From NCBI GenBank assembly GCA_902558815.1, contig CACEFF010000007.1, forward strand, positions 1-41,891: 41,891 nucleotides of DNA, read 5' to 3'. This stretch comes from an uncultured Pelagibacteraceae bacterium (GTDB lineage Bacteria > Pseudomonadota > Alphaproteobacteria > Pelagibacterales > Pelagibacteraceae). The notes beneath the pieces are model-generated. The model did no database searches, was not told the origin of the DNA, and worked only from the letters and a program-made list of their open reading frames with translations. Both the position numbers and the translations under genes were made by a program. Shown piece after piece: positions 1 to 7,581 of this stretch. Each line of letters starts with the position of its first letter. Within the stretch, counting starts at the first letter, position 1.

Positions 1-41
1 TCAAAGAATAGAGATAATAAAGTATCAAGAAATATTACTAA

Positions 42-485
42 TTATTTTCTATCAACAATTGTTGCTGACCATTGAGCATCAGCCATTTTTTTTCCTTCTA
101 CAAAAGCTTCACCTTTATATTTCCATACTCTACCATGAGATCTAATTGCTTCTATTTTCAATTCTAATCTACAGTCTGGAATAACAGGATTTCTAAATCT
201 TGCTTTTTCAACACTCATCAAAAAAACAAGCTTATTTTCATATGTTTCTTTATCAATTCCATGTGCCGTTAAAGCAGCAGCAGCTTGACCAAAGGCCTCT
301 ACTATAATTACTCCAGGCATAACTGGTTGGCCAGGAAAATGACCATTAACATAAAATCCATCCTTTTTCACATTCATAATAGCAGTTGCTGAATGTAATT
401 TTTTAATATCTAAAAGCTCGTCTATTAGCAACATTGGTTCACGATGAGGAAGCAATTCAAGAATTTCGGACTTATCTAATTTCAT
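42..485 (-). CDS. fabZ: 3-hydroxyacyl-ACP dehydratase FabZ
   Basis: FabZ removes water from 3-hydroxyacyl-ACP to give trans-2-enoyl-ACP in the cytosolic type II fatty acid elongation cycle. The 147-aa product is a single hot-dog fold of normal family length. The active-site segment GHFPGQPVMPG is present, with catalytic His49 and Glu63 spaced 14 residues apart as in characterised FabZ enzymes. The ATG at 485 is followed directly by the usual N-terminal segment, so the start is secure. It lies 18 bp downstream of bamA in the same direction and is probably the last visible gene of the rpsB-to-fabZ run. In relatives lpxA normally follows, but only 41 bp remain before the window edge and no start can be seen there. 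The FabA alternative is unlikely given the length and motif. Confidence 0.97.
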   Translation of the reverse strand: MKLDKSEILELLPHREPMLLIDELLDIKKLHSATAIMNVKKDGFYVNGHFPGQPVMPGVIIVEAFGQAAAALTAHGIDKETYENKLVFLMSVEKARFRNPVIPDCRLELKIEAIRSHGRVWKYKGEAFVEGKKMADAQWSATIVDRK

Positions 486-503
486 AATAAAATTATTAAT
501 GTT

Positions 504-2753
504 TTAAAAAGTAGTACCTAAATTAAATCTAAAAGTTTCTGTCTTATCTGAAGATGCTTTTGAAATTGGTTGAGTGAATGAAAAACTTAATGGACCAACA
601 GGCGTTAATAAATCAACTCCTAAGCCAGTCGAACTTCTTAAAGTCCCAGAGTCATCAATACTATTATCATAATCAACACCCCAGACATTTGCTGCATCTA
701 TAAAATAAGAAAAATCAATATTTTCAACTGTACTAAAAATAAACGGTAAGTTTGTGGATAAATTAACAGCTGAAACGTAATTTCCACCAATGTAATCTCC
801 ATTTTCAACAGGTCCGATCTTACCTTTTTCAAATCCTCTTAATCTCGAATATGGAACATTTCCTCTTTTAGAAATCCTAACATCTGATCCATTAATTGAA
901 TTAACAGTTTTCAAATATAATGAAGCTTTACCAACCATATCCTTGCTACTACTTAAAGGTTTGTATCTTGAATGAGTAAATATATTTGCAACTTCACCAT
1001 TATCAGAAACCATAGGTATAGTTTGGTAAAAGTTAGTTCTATGTCCTTTAGATGGCCTATAATAAGAGTCCCTCATATCGTAAGTCAAACTATAATTAAC
1101 ATAAAGATCTTCATAAGTTCCTTTTTGTTTTTTTAGATTTTTAGAGGCGTTTGAATTCGTTTTTAAGTCCTCAATATTTATATCTATCTCTGGTTTAAAA
1201 AAAAGATTTTCATATTGTTCAAAACTTGTTCCTAATGAAAAACCAATATTCGAAACTTTATAACCAAAATCTGATAAATTATCTGATGTTGATGACTCTA
1301 AACTAGTAAATAAAGTGTTGTCAGAATAATTAAAATTTGGTCTAGCATATACGAATTTTCCTTTTATACTTTCCTCAGAGATTTCAAAATTAGTATCTAA
1401 ATTTATCCCCTTTCCTAAAAAATTCTTTTCTTTTAAACCACCACCCAAAGTGGATCCTGATGTTCCTACTCCAGCACCTAATGAAATTTCCCCAGTTGGT
1501 TGTTCTTCAACTTTAATATTAACAACCTTTGTGTTTCCAGAACTTCCATCTAAAATTTCACTCTCAACTTTTTTAAATATTCCAAGAGATTTAACTTGAT
1601 TTATAGATTTATTGAATAAAATTTTATTTAAAGGATCTCCCTCATCAACTATAAGATTATGCCTAACAACTTCTTCAATTGTGTTGAAATTTCCAATAAT
1701 ATTAATTCTTTCAACATAAAATTTTTCAGAATCTTTGATTTTGAAATTAAAATCAATCTTGTTATTAGCTATAAACGTTTCTTCCACTTCAGCATTTATA
1801 AAATCATAAAGCTGTAAAGATGCAATATTATCTACCTCATCAAGAATTAAATTAATACTGTCTAAAGAATATTCTTGGTTTTGCAATTTTTTAAAGATTT
1901 TTTGAATTTTAACAAAATCTTCCTCTTTGTAGTCAGTGGGCAAATCTAAATTAAAATTATTAAAATAAAATTTTTTTCCTGAGTCTATATTGTATACTAA
2001 TTTAAAAAAACCATCCTTATCAAGTTCAGCAAATGAATTTAAAATTTTAACATTATAGAAACCTTGATTTTTATAAAAGTTTTTTAACAATCTCTTATCA
2101 AGTTCAATCAACTGTGCATTTAAATAAACTTTATTAGAAACGAATTTCCAAAACTTGTGTTCTTCAGATGCAATTATTTCACGTAACTTCTTGTCTTTAA
2201 TCTTTTTATCACCTAAAAAAGCAATACTTTTAATTTTAGCTTTTTTTCCTTGATCAATATTTATTTTCAATCTGACAGAATTTAGATTTTGATTTCTACT
2301 TATTGATGTTTCAACTTTTGCAAAATAAAATCCATTTGCTTTTAAAACATTTTTTATTAAATCTATATCTCTTTTAATTAGGTCATCAGAAAAAGACATT
2401 CGATTTTTTAAATTCATTACTTCATCTAATTTTTCTAACAAAGCGTTGCTTTTAATTCCTGTAAATTCTATATCTTCAATAATTGGATTTTCTATTACGG
2501 TAATGTTTAATATGTTGTTATCAAATGTTAACTCAACATCTTTAAAGAAATTACTATTATACAAATTTTTTAATGACCGATTTAACTTATCATTATTGAA
2601 ATCACTGCCTGTTGCAATATCACCTAATACTAAAATTGTTTCATTGGAAATTCTTTTATTACCATTTATCTGAATCTTATTGATAATGTCTGATAAGCAA
2701 TTAGCTATAGAAAGTAAAAAAATAATAAAACTTTTGAGTATTATTTTATTCAT
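504..2753 (-). CDS. bamA: Outer-membrane protein assembly factor BamA
   Basis: BamA is the central subunit of the machine that folds and inserts beta-barrel proteins into the outer membrane. The 749-aa product starts with a hydrophobic signal peptide (about residues 1-21). A periplasmic region of POTRA repeats follows; the first is visible as INKIQINGNKRI at about 24-35, and further repeats run to about residue 420. A C-terminal Omp85 barrel completes the protein. Within the barrel the RGFEKGKIGP segment corresponds to the conserved RGF loop, and the protein ends in a terminal Phe (NLGTTF), the usual beta-signal of outer-membrane barrels. It lies 11 bp after dxr and 18 bp before fabZ. The rseP gene that usually separates dxr from bamA, and lpxD/skp that usually follow bamA, are missing here. 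Confidence 0.97.
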   Translation of the reverse strand: MNKIILKSFIIFLLSIANCLSDIINKIQINGNKRISNETILVLGDIATGSDFNNDKLNRSLKNLYNSNFFKDVELTFDNNILNITVIENPIIEDIEFTGIKSNALLEKLDEVMNLKNRMSFSDDLIKRDIDLIKNVLKANGFYFAKVETSISRNQNLNSVRLKINIDQGKKAKIKSIAFLGDKKIKDKKLREIIASEEHKFWKFVSNKVYLNAQLIELDKRLLKNFYKNQGFYNVKILNSFAELDKDGFFKLVYNIDSGKKFYFNNFNLDLPTDYKEEDFVKIQKIFKKLQNQEYSLDSINLILDEVDNIASLQLYDFINAEVEETFIANNKIDFNFKIKDSEKFYVERINIIGNFNTIEEVVRHNLIVDEGDPLNKILFNKSINQVKSLGIFKKVESEILDGSSGNTKVVNIKVEEQPTGEISLGAGVGTSGSTLGGGLKEKNFLGKGINLDTNFEISEESIKGKFVYARPNFNYSDNTLFTSLESSTSDNLSDFGYKVSNIGFSLGTSFEQYENLFFKPEIDINIEDLKTNSNASKNLKKQKGTYEDLYVNYSLTYDMRDSYYRPSKGHRTNFYQTIPMVSDNGEVANIFTHSRYKPLSSSKDMVGKASLYLKTVNSINGSDVRISKRGNVPYSRLRGFEKGKIGPVENGDYIGGNYVSAVNLSTNLPFIFSTVENIDFSYFIDAANVWGVDYDNSIDDSGTLRSSTGLGVDLLTPVGPLSFSFTQPISKASSDKTETFRFNLGTTF

Positions 2754-2764
2754 AAGAGAACGCT

Positions 2765-3922
2765 TTATATACTGAAAGTATCCATTTTTAAACTTACATA
2801 ATTTCTTAAACGATATATATCTTGTACATTTTTAGGCTTAATTTTCTTAAATTTTTGAAATTCTTTTAAATTTGAAAATTTAATTATTAAATTGATTAAT
2901 TCTTTAAAACTAATCTTTTTTTTCAAAAATTTTAGAACTAAATAATCATTTATCGTAATTAAAATAGTTTCATATAATGATGAATTTTTTGGCAAATTAT
3001 TTAATATTTTAACCAACGGAAATTTGACTAAATCAACTTTTTTTAAATTTAGATTATTTAAGATATTTAGATTTAAGATTTTTGACTTATATCTTTTCAT
3101 CTCTGAAGTATATAAGGAATTATGAATAGGTATCTTCATGTCAGGATCATGAACAAGTATTTTATTTAAAGCGTTTTCAAATTTAACAATAGCATGAATA
3201 TATGATTTTGGATGAGTCAAAATAGAAATCTTATTATAAGAAAGATCAAAAATGTTTTTGGCTTCAATTACTTCAAAAACTTTATTCATTAATGTAGCAG
3301 AATCTATTGTAATTTTTTTTCCCATTCTCCAACTTGGGTGTTTTAAGGCATCAGAAAGTTTAATCTTGTTGAATTTATCATTTGGAAGATTTATGAACGG
3401 ACCTCCAGAAGCAGTAATATATATTTTATCTATAGTTTCAGTTTTGTTATTATCAATCAAAGACCAGATAGAAAAATGCTCAGAATCGACTGGTACAAAT
3501 TTAGTTTTATAACGATCTAATCTTTTTTTGATTAGGTCCCATGCACATATTATTGATTCTTTATTAGCTATCGCTATTGTTTTTGTTTTTTTAATGATAT
3601 TTAAGGTTGGTTCTAATCCATCCAACCCAGTTATTGAACTCATAGTATAATCAACCTTATTTTTAAGTATTTTATGTAAATTTGAATAATCATTGTAAAT
3701 TTTTAAATTCATATTCTTTCTCTTTAAAAAATTATAGCCTTTTAAATCTGTGATAATTAAATTTTTAACATTCAATAATTTGGATTGTTTGTATAATTCT
3801 TTATAATTTCTATTTGCTGTTAAAAGAATTACTTCAAAATCTTTTTTATTTTTTTTAATAATATTAATTAAAGATTTTCCAATAGAACCTGTTGATCCAA
3901 GAATAGCAATTTTTTTTTTCAT
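2765..3922 (-). CDS. dxr: 1-deoxy-D-xylulose 5-phosphate reductoisomerase
   Basis: Dxr (IspC) converts 1-deoxy-D-xylulose 5-phosphate to 2-C-methyl-D-erythritol 4-phosphate with NADPH, the committed step of the non-mevalonate isoprenoid pathway. The 385-aa protein has the NADPH-binding GSTGSIG loop at residues 9-15 and NKES at 120-123. The metal and substrate motif VDSEH contains Asp146, Glu148 and His149, and ASGGPF follows. A second metal-ligand region is seen as MNKVFEVIEA. Length is normal. The ATG overlaps the cdsA stop as ATGA, implying translational coupling. It shares its run with uppS, which uses the isoprenoid products, so the pairing makes pathway sense. Confidence 0.97.
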   Translation of the reverse strand: MKKKIAILGSTGSIGKSLINIIKKNKKDFEVILLTANRNYKELYKQSKLLNVKNLIITDLKGYNFLKRKNMNLKIYNDYSNLHKILKNKVDYTMSSITGLDGLEPTLNIIKKTKTIAIANKESIICAWDLIKKRLDRYKTKFVPVDSEHFSIWSLIDNNKTETIDKIYITASGGPFINLPNDKFNKIKLSDALKHPSWRMGKKITIDSATLMNKVFEVIEAKNIFDLSYNKISILTHPKSYIHAIVKFENALNKILVHDPDMKIPIHNSLYTSEMKRYKSKILNLNILNNLNLKKVDLVKFPLVKILNNLPKNSSLYETILITINDYLVLKFLKKKISFKELINLIIKFSNLKEFQKFKKIKPKNVQDIYRLRNYVSLKMDTFSI

Positions 3923-4563
3923 GAGAAAATTATTGATAATAGATAAATAATAGGGAATACAAAAATCATTCCATCGATTCTGTCAAGCATTCCCCCATGT
4001 CCAGGAAAAATTTTTCCAGTGTTTTTAATCTTAGAGGATCTTTTGAAGTAAGAAATTATTAAATCACCTATCTGACTAGTGCTCGAGATTATTAAGATTA
4101 AAATTATAAATTGTAAGTCACCTATGTAAGTATTGTTAATGACTTCGGTTGGAGTGTACTTTGTTGCAAACAAGTATGAGATGATTATTGCTAATAAAAA
4201 CCCACCCAACATTCCTGAATAAGTTTTGTTAGGACTTATTCTTATTAATTTTGGCCCTTTAAATAATTTTCCAAAAATATAACCACCTAGATCAGTTGAA
4301 ACACAAGCTATAATTATTAATAAAAAAAATTCTAAACTCATTTCTCTGTAGTAAAATGTTGAATAAAAAGAAAATGTTAAAAAAAGAATTCCTAAAATTT
4401 TTAGTTCTAGTTTTTTAACCATATTTAACCACTCAGATGAGGAAATTAAAAAAAGAATAACTAAAAACAAAATAAAAAAAGCAGAACCTTTAATAATAAA
4501 AAAAAGAGATAAGGGTATTAAGATTATTGAACTTAATATTCTTTTTTGAAGCTCTTTTTCCAT
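3919..4563 (-). CDS. cdsA: Phosphatidate cytidylyltransferase CdsA
   Basis: CdsA makes CDP-diacylglycerol from phosphatidate and CTP, the branch point for membrane phospholipids, in the inner membrane. The 214-aa product is a multi-pass membrane protein with about six hydrophobic segments. Its C-terminal part carries the family signature around KIFPGHGGMLDRIDG, including the acidic residues that bind metal. It is shorter than the enterobacterial protein (about 285 aa); the missing length appears to be N-terminal membrane helices. The start codon overlaps the uppS stop by one base (TAATG) and its stop overlaps dxr (ATGA), so the gene sits inside a tightly coupled operon. Confidence 0.94.
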   Translation of the reverse strand: MEKELQKRILSSIILIPLSLFFIIKGSAFFILFLVILFLISSSEWLNMVKKLELKILGILFLTFSFYSTFYYREMSLEFFLLIIIACVSTDLGGYIFGKLFKGPKLIRISPNKTYSGMLGGFLLAIIISYLFATKYTPTEVINNTYIGDLQFIILILIISSTSQIGDLIISYFKRSSKIKNTGKIFPGHGGMLDRIDGMIFVFPIIYLLSIIFS

Positions 4564-5237
4564 TAAATTTTACCAAAATTTCTTTTTATGTTTTTAAATT
4601 TTTTAATAACCTTATAATAGTCTTTTTCATTAAATTCTGGCCATAATTTCTTCTCAAAGAAAATTTCTGCATATGCCACTTGCCACAACAAAAAATTGCT
4701 TAATCTTTGAGTATTTCCTGTTCTAATTAAAAGGTCTGGATCTGGTATATTCTTTGTTTGTAAATATTTTGCTATATTTTTTTCATTAATTTTTTCTTTG
4801 TTTTTTTTTAAACTTTTAAATGCATTAATTAACTCAAATTTTGATCCATAATTTAGTGCAAGATTAATTTGTAATTTTCGATTTTTAAAAGTTTTTTTCT
4901 CAGATTTAATCAATAAGTTATTCAATTTTGATGAAAAATTTTTAACACCTATTATTTTTAGTCTTATATTTTGTTTGTGTAATTCATCTATTCTATTAAT
5001 TAAAAAGTTTTCTAGCAAATTGAACAAAAAATTAACTTCTTTTTTAGGTCTTTTCCAATTCTCTGTTGAAAAAGCATAAAGTGTTAAAAACTTAATCTTA
5101 TTTTTAATTGTTTCTTTAATAATTTTTTCAACTGTGTTTAAGCCAGCTCTATGACCAGCATTTCTTGAATTTTTATATTTTAAGCCCCATCTTCCATTAC
5201 CATCCATGATAATGGCTACATGATTTAATGGGTTCAT
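4563..5237 (-). CDS. uppS: Undecaprenyl (di-trans,poly-cis) diphosphate synthase UppS
   Basis: UppS condenses isopentenyl diphosphate onto farnesyl diphosphate in cis to make the C55 carrier used for peptidoglycan and surface glycan assembly. The 224-aa protein shows the catalytic MDGNGRWG motif with Asp12, the GHRAG segment at 28-32, FSTENWKRP at 56-64, NYG at 129-131 and the C-terminal RLSNFLLWQ with metal ligand Glu191. One departure is seen: the usual RT(G/S)GE-x-R segment reads RTGNTQR at 172-178, so a Thr occupies the position of a widely conserved Glu. Length is slightly short. It overlaps frr by ATGA and touches cdsA by TAATG. Confidence 0.95.
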   Translation of the reverse strand: MNPLNHVAIIMDGNGRWGLKYKNSRNAGHRAGLNTVEKIIKETIKNKIKFLTLYAFSTENWKRPKKEVNFLFNLLENFLINRIDELHKQNIRLKIIGVKNFSSKLNNLLIKSEKKTFKNRKLQINLALNYGSKFELINAFKSLKKNKEKINEKNIAKYLQTKNIPDPDLLIRTGNTQRLSNFLLWQVAYAEIFFEKKLWPEFNEKDYYKVIKKFKNIKRNFGKI

Positions 5238-5785
5238 ATGGTCATTATTTCTTTTTCTTTTGATGAAACTTTTTCATCAACTATTTGTATATGTTTATCA
5301 GTAATATTTTGAACATTTTTTTCAAAAGATTTTTCCTCGTCTTCACCTATTTCTTTTGATTTAAGAAGTTTTTTTAATTCTTCGTTAGCTTCTCTTCTAA
5401 TATTTCTTATTGAAACTTTGCACTTTTCTCCCATTGATTTAATTAATTTTTTTAATTCAGTTCTTCTTTCTTCATTTAACTCTGGAATCGGTAATCTAAT
5501 TAATTGTCCATCAATCTGAGGATTTAAACCTAATTCGGACTTTTTGATTGCAGCATCAACTAATTGTACATTGTTTTGATCCCAAACCTGAATATTTATC
5601 ATTCTAGGCTCTGGTGTTGTTATGCTACCAACTTGATTAATTGGCATTTGTTGACCGTAAACATCAACTTTAACTAGGTCTAACATCGCTGAATTAGCTC
5701 TACCAGTTCTTAAAGAAGACAATTCTTTTGAAAAAGCTTCAATTGATTTATCCATTTTGAGGCTATGTGATTTTTCATCAAACAT
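5234..5785 (-). CDS. frr: Ribosome recycling factor
   Basis: RRF works with EF-G to split the post-termination ribosome and release mRNA and tRNA. The 183-aa product has the standard family length and the expected N-terminal three-helix-bundle sequence, including SLRTGRANSAMLD at about 26-38 and the C-terminal EELKKLLKSKEIGEDEEKS region. The ATG starts on the base after the tsf stop codon, and the end of tsf (GGGGAATAA) supplies a GGGGA ribosome-binding site, so start and coupling are clear. In most proteobacteria pyrH lies between tsf and frr; here there is no room for it. Confidence 0.97.
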   Translation of the reverse strand: MFDEKSHSLKMDKSIEAFSKELSSLRTGRANSAMLDLVKVDVYGQQMPINQVGSITTPEPRMINIQVWDQNNVQLVDAAIKKSELGLNPQIDGQLIRLPIPELNEERRTELKKLIKSMGEKCKVSIRNIRREANEELKKLLKSKEIGEDEEKSFEKNVQNITDKHIQIVDEKVSSKEKEIMTI

Positions 5786-6637
5786 TTATTCCCCTATTTT
5801 AATTCTGCTAAACTCCTTGATCTTTAAATCATTAATAGCAAGTTCTTTTAAAACATCCTGAACTTTTTTTTTGGGTTCCATTACCCATGCTTGAGTTAGA
5901 AGAGCATTTTCTTCTTTAAATTTATTCATTTTACCTAAACTAATTTTTTTAGCAATCTCTTCTGGCTTACCTGAATTTTTTAGCTCCTCTGTAACTAATT
6001 CTTGTTCTTTATCAATAATAGCTTTATCTATTAAATTTGACTCTAGGGCTAAAGGATTAGAGGCAGCTATGTGCATTGATAATTGTTTTCCAAATGTTTT
6101 TACCATATCTGAATTATCTTTTGTTTCTAGAGAAACTATAACTGCTAATTTAGCTAAATTATCTTTTACTACAGTATGAAGATATTGATAATTAATTGAT
6201 GAAGAATTTGAAATTGTTTTTGTTTTACCGATTGTAATTTTCTCACCAATTTTTGCTATTAAAGCTACCAAATTCTCTTCAACAGTAATATTATTTTTCA
6301 TTTTAGCTTTTTTTAATTCATCAATATTTGAATCATTCTTATTATTAAGCTCACTTATTTCTTTAACAAAGTTTATAAAGTCTTTATTTTTAGCAACAAA
6401 ATCTGTTTCACAATTTACCTCAATAATTGATGTTTTTTTTTCATCACCACTGATTGCTACAACTCCTTCTTTTGCATCTCTAGACATTTTTTTTGAAGCT
6501 TTTGAAATTCCTTTTACCCTCAAAATCTCAACTGCCTTATCTAAATTTCCATTAGATTCTTTAATTGCTAAATTACAATCTTTAAAACCTGCACCTGTAG
6601 CTTCCCTAAGTTTTTTTACTTTTTCTATGTCACTCAT
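5786..6637 (-). CDS. tsf: Elongation factor Ts
   Basis: EF-Ts is the guanine-nucleotide exchange factor for EF-Tu. The 283-aa protein has an N-terminal UBA-like domain ([15 protein letters not shown] at about 7-21) followed by the core that holds the TDFV motif at residues 78-81, which inserts next to the EF-Tu nucleotide pocket. Length and motif placement match the family. It abuts rpsB upstream, with the stop codon directly followed by ATG, and abuts frr downstream with no gap, so rpsB, tsf and frr are expected to be translated from one message. Confidence 0.98.
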   Translation of the reverse strand: MSDIEKVKKLREATGAGFKDCNLAIKESNGNLDKAVEILRVKGISKASKKMSRDAKEGVVAISGDEKKTSIIEVNCETDFVAKNKDFINFVKEISELNNKNDSNIDELKKAKMKNNITVEENLVALIAKIGEKITIGKTKTISNSSSINYQYLHTVVKDNLAKLAVIVSLETKDNSDMVKTFGKQLSMHIAASNPLALESNLIDKAIIDKEQELVTEELKNSGKPEEIAKKISLGKMNKFKEENALLTQAWVMEPKKKVQDVLKELAINDLKIKEFSRIKIGE

Positions 6638-7453
6638 TTAATGAAGTTTTTCCTCTTTTTTTTTAGAAAATTTCTTTTCTAATTTTTCTCTATCCACTTC
6701 TGCTACAGTTTTTGTTTTATCCGTATTGTCTTTTTTTTCAGTAGTTTTTTTTGTTTCACTTACTGGTGAAGCTTTTTTTGCACTAATTATAGTTTCTTTT
6801 ATCAAATTACAATAAAGATCTATTGATCTTCTTGCATCATCATTTCCAGGTATTGGGTAGTCTATTCCATCCGGATTTGAATTACTGTCCAAAATTGCAA
6901 TAATTGGAATACCTAGTTTAACAGACTCTTGTATTGCTAAGGACTCGTAGTTAGTATCAATTATAAATACTAGATCTGGCACTTTTTTCATTTCTGAAAT
7001 TCCTCCGAGTGATCTTTGTAATTTATCTTTTTTAACACTCATTTTAAGAAGTTCTTTTTTAGTAAAACCTCTATTTTCTGAAACTAAGTCAGTTTCTAAT
7101 TTTTTTAACTTTTTAATTGAATTGGAAATAGTTCCCCAGTTCGTCAGCATACCACCTAGCCATCTATAATTAACAAAATACTGATCAGTTTCTTTTGCTA
7201 CTTCGGCAATGGCCTCTGATGCTTGTTTTTTAGTTGATACAAATAAAACTTTTCCATTATTTGCAACAGTATCAAATACTTTTTCTAAAGCGATTTTAGT
7301 CAATTCTAAAGTTTGCGTTAAATCTATAATGTGAATTGAATCTCTTTTTCCAAATATGTATTTTTTCATTTTTGGATTCCATCTTAAAGTTTTGTGACCA
7401 AGATGAACTCCAGCTTCTAATAATTGTTGTATAGTTACGTTAGGTATTTTCAT
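6638..7453 (-). CDS. rpsB: 30S ribosomal protein S2
   Basis: S2 binds late on the 30S subunit near the mRNA channel. The 271-aa product opens with the family hallmark [21 protein letters not shown] region (residues 15-35) and carries the conserved WLGGMLTNW segment and the [17 protein letters not shown]-terminal core. After about residue 227 there is a roughly 45-residue Lys/Glu/Thr-rich tail (repeated KK, ending KKKEEKLH) not needed for the fold. It is the first gene of the run to fabZ and is preceded by a promoter-like sequence and a structured leader (separate entries), which suggests autogenous control by S2. Confidence 0.97.
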   Translation of the reverse strand: MKIPNVTIQQLLEAGVHLGHKTLRWNPKMKKYIFGKRDSIHIIDLTQTLELTKIALEKVFDTVANNGKVLFVSTKKQASEAIAEVAKETDQYFVNYRWLGGMLTNWGTISNSIKKLKKLETDLVSENRGFTKKELLKMSVKKDKLQRSLGGISEMKKVPDLVFIIDTNYESLAIQESVKLGIPIIAILDSNSNPDGIDYPIPGNDDARRSIDLYCNLIKETIISAKKASPVSETKKTTEKKDNTDKTKTVAEVDREKLEKKFSKKKEEKLH

Positions 7454-7539
7454 ATTTATTCCCGGTTAAGCCACCACAGTAATTTCCAACTAAGGACCGG
7501 AGGTATAAAACCAACAACTGTGTGCGTATTAATTAATTT
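7454..7539 (-). ncRNA. Candidate structured rpsB mRNA leader with pseudoknot
   Basis: The minus-strand leader between the predicted start of transcription and the rpsB ATG can fold as an H-type pseudoknot. One helix pairs the segments at 7518-7522 and 7475-7479 (CACAG with CTGTG). A second pairs CCGGT inside that hairpin loop (7496-7500) with ACCGG downstream of it (7462-7466), just before the ATG. The second helix covers the CCGGGA that would serve as ribosome-binding site. Structured leaders ahead of rpsB are known in alphaproteobacteria and are thought to mediate S2 autoregulation. That this leader belongs to that class is inferred from pairing and position, not from a covariance search. 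Confidence 0.6.
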
Positions 7540-7545
7540 CTTGTG

Positions 7546-7574
7546 TATTTACAAAGATTTCTTTTAATTAACAA
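7546..7574 (-). promoter_or_regulatory. Candidate sigma70-type promoter of rpsB-tsf-frr
   Basis: On the minus strand a TTGTTA box (7569-7574) is separated by 17 bp from TAAATA (7546-7551), each matching the consensus at four of six positions. Initiation about seven bases downstream, near 7539, would give a leader of about 85 nt that starts just before the predicted pseudoknot. In such AT-rich DNA matches occur by chance, so support comes mainly from position. Confidence 0.4.
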
Positions 7575-7581
7575 GTATAAT

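Noticed and set aside
1..41. Start of lpxA after fabZ
   Set aside because: The usual next gene in relatives, but no start codon or recognisable sequence can be supported in the 41 bases available.
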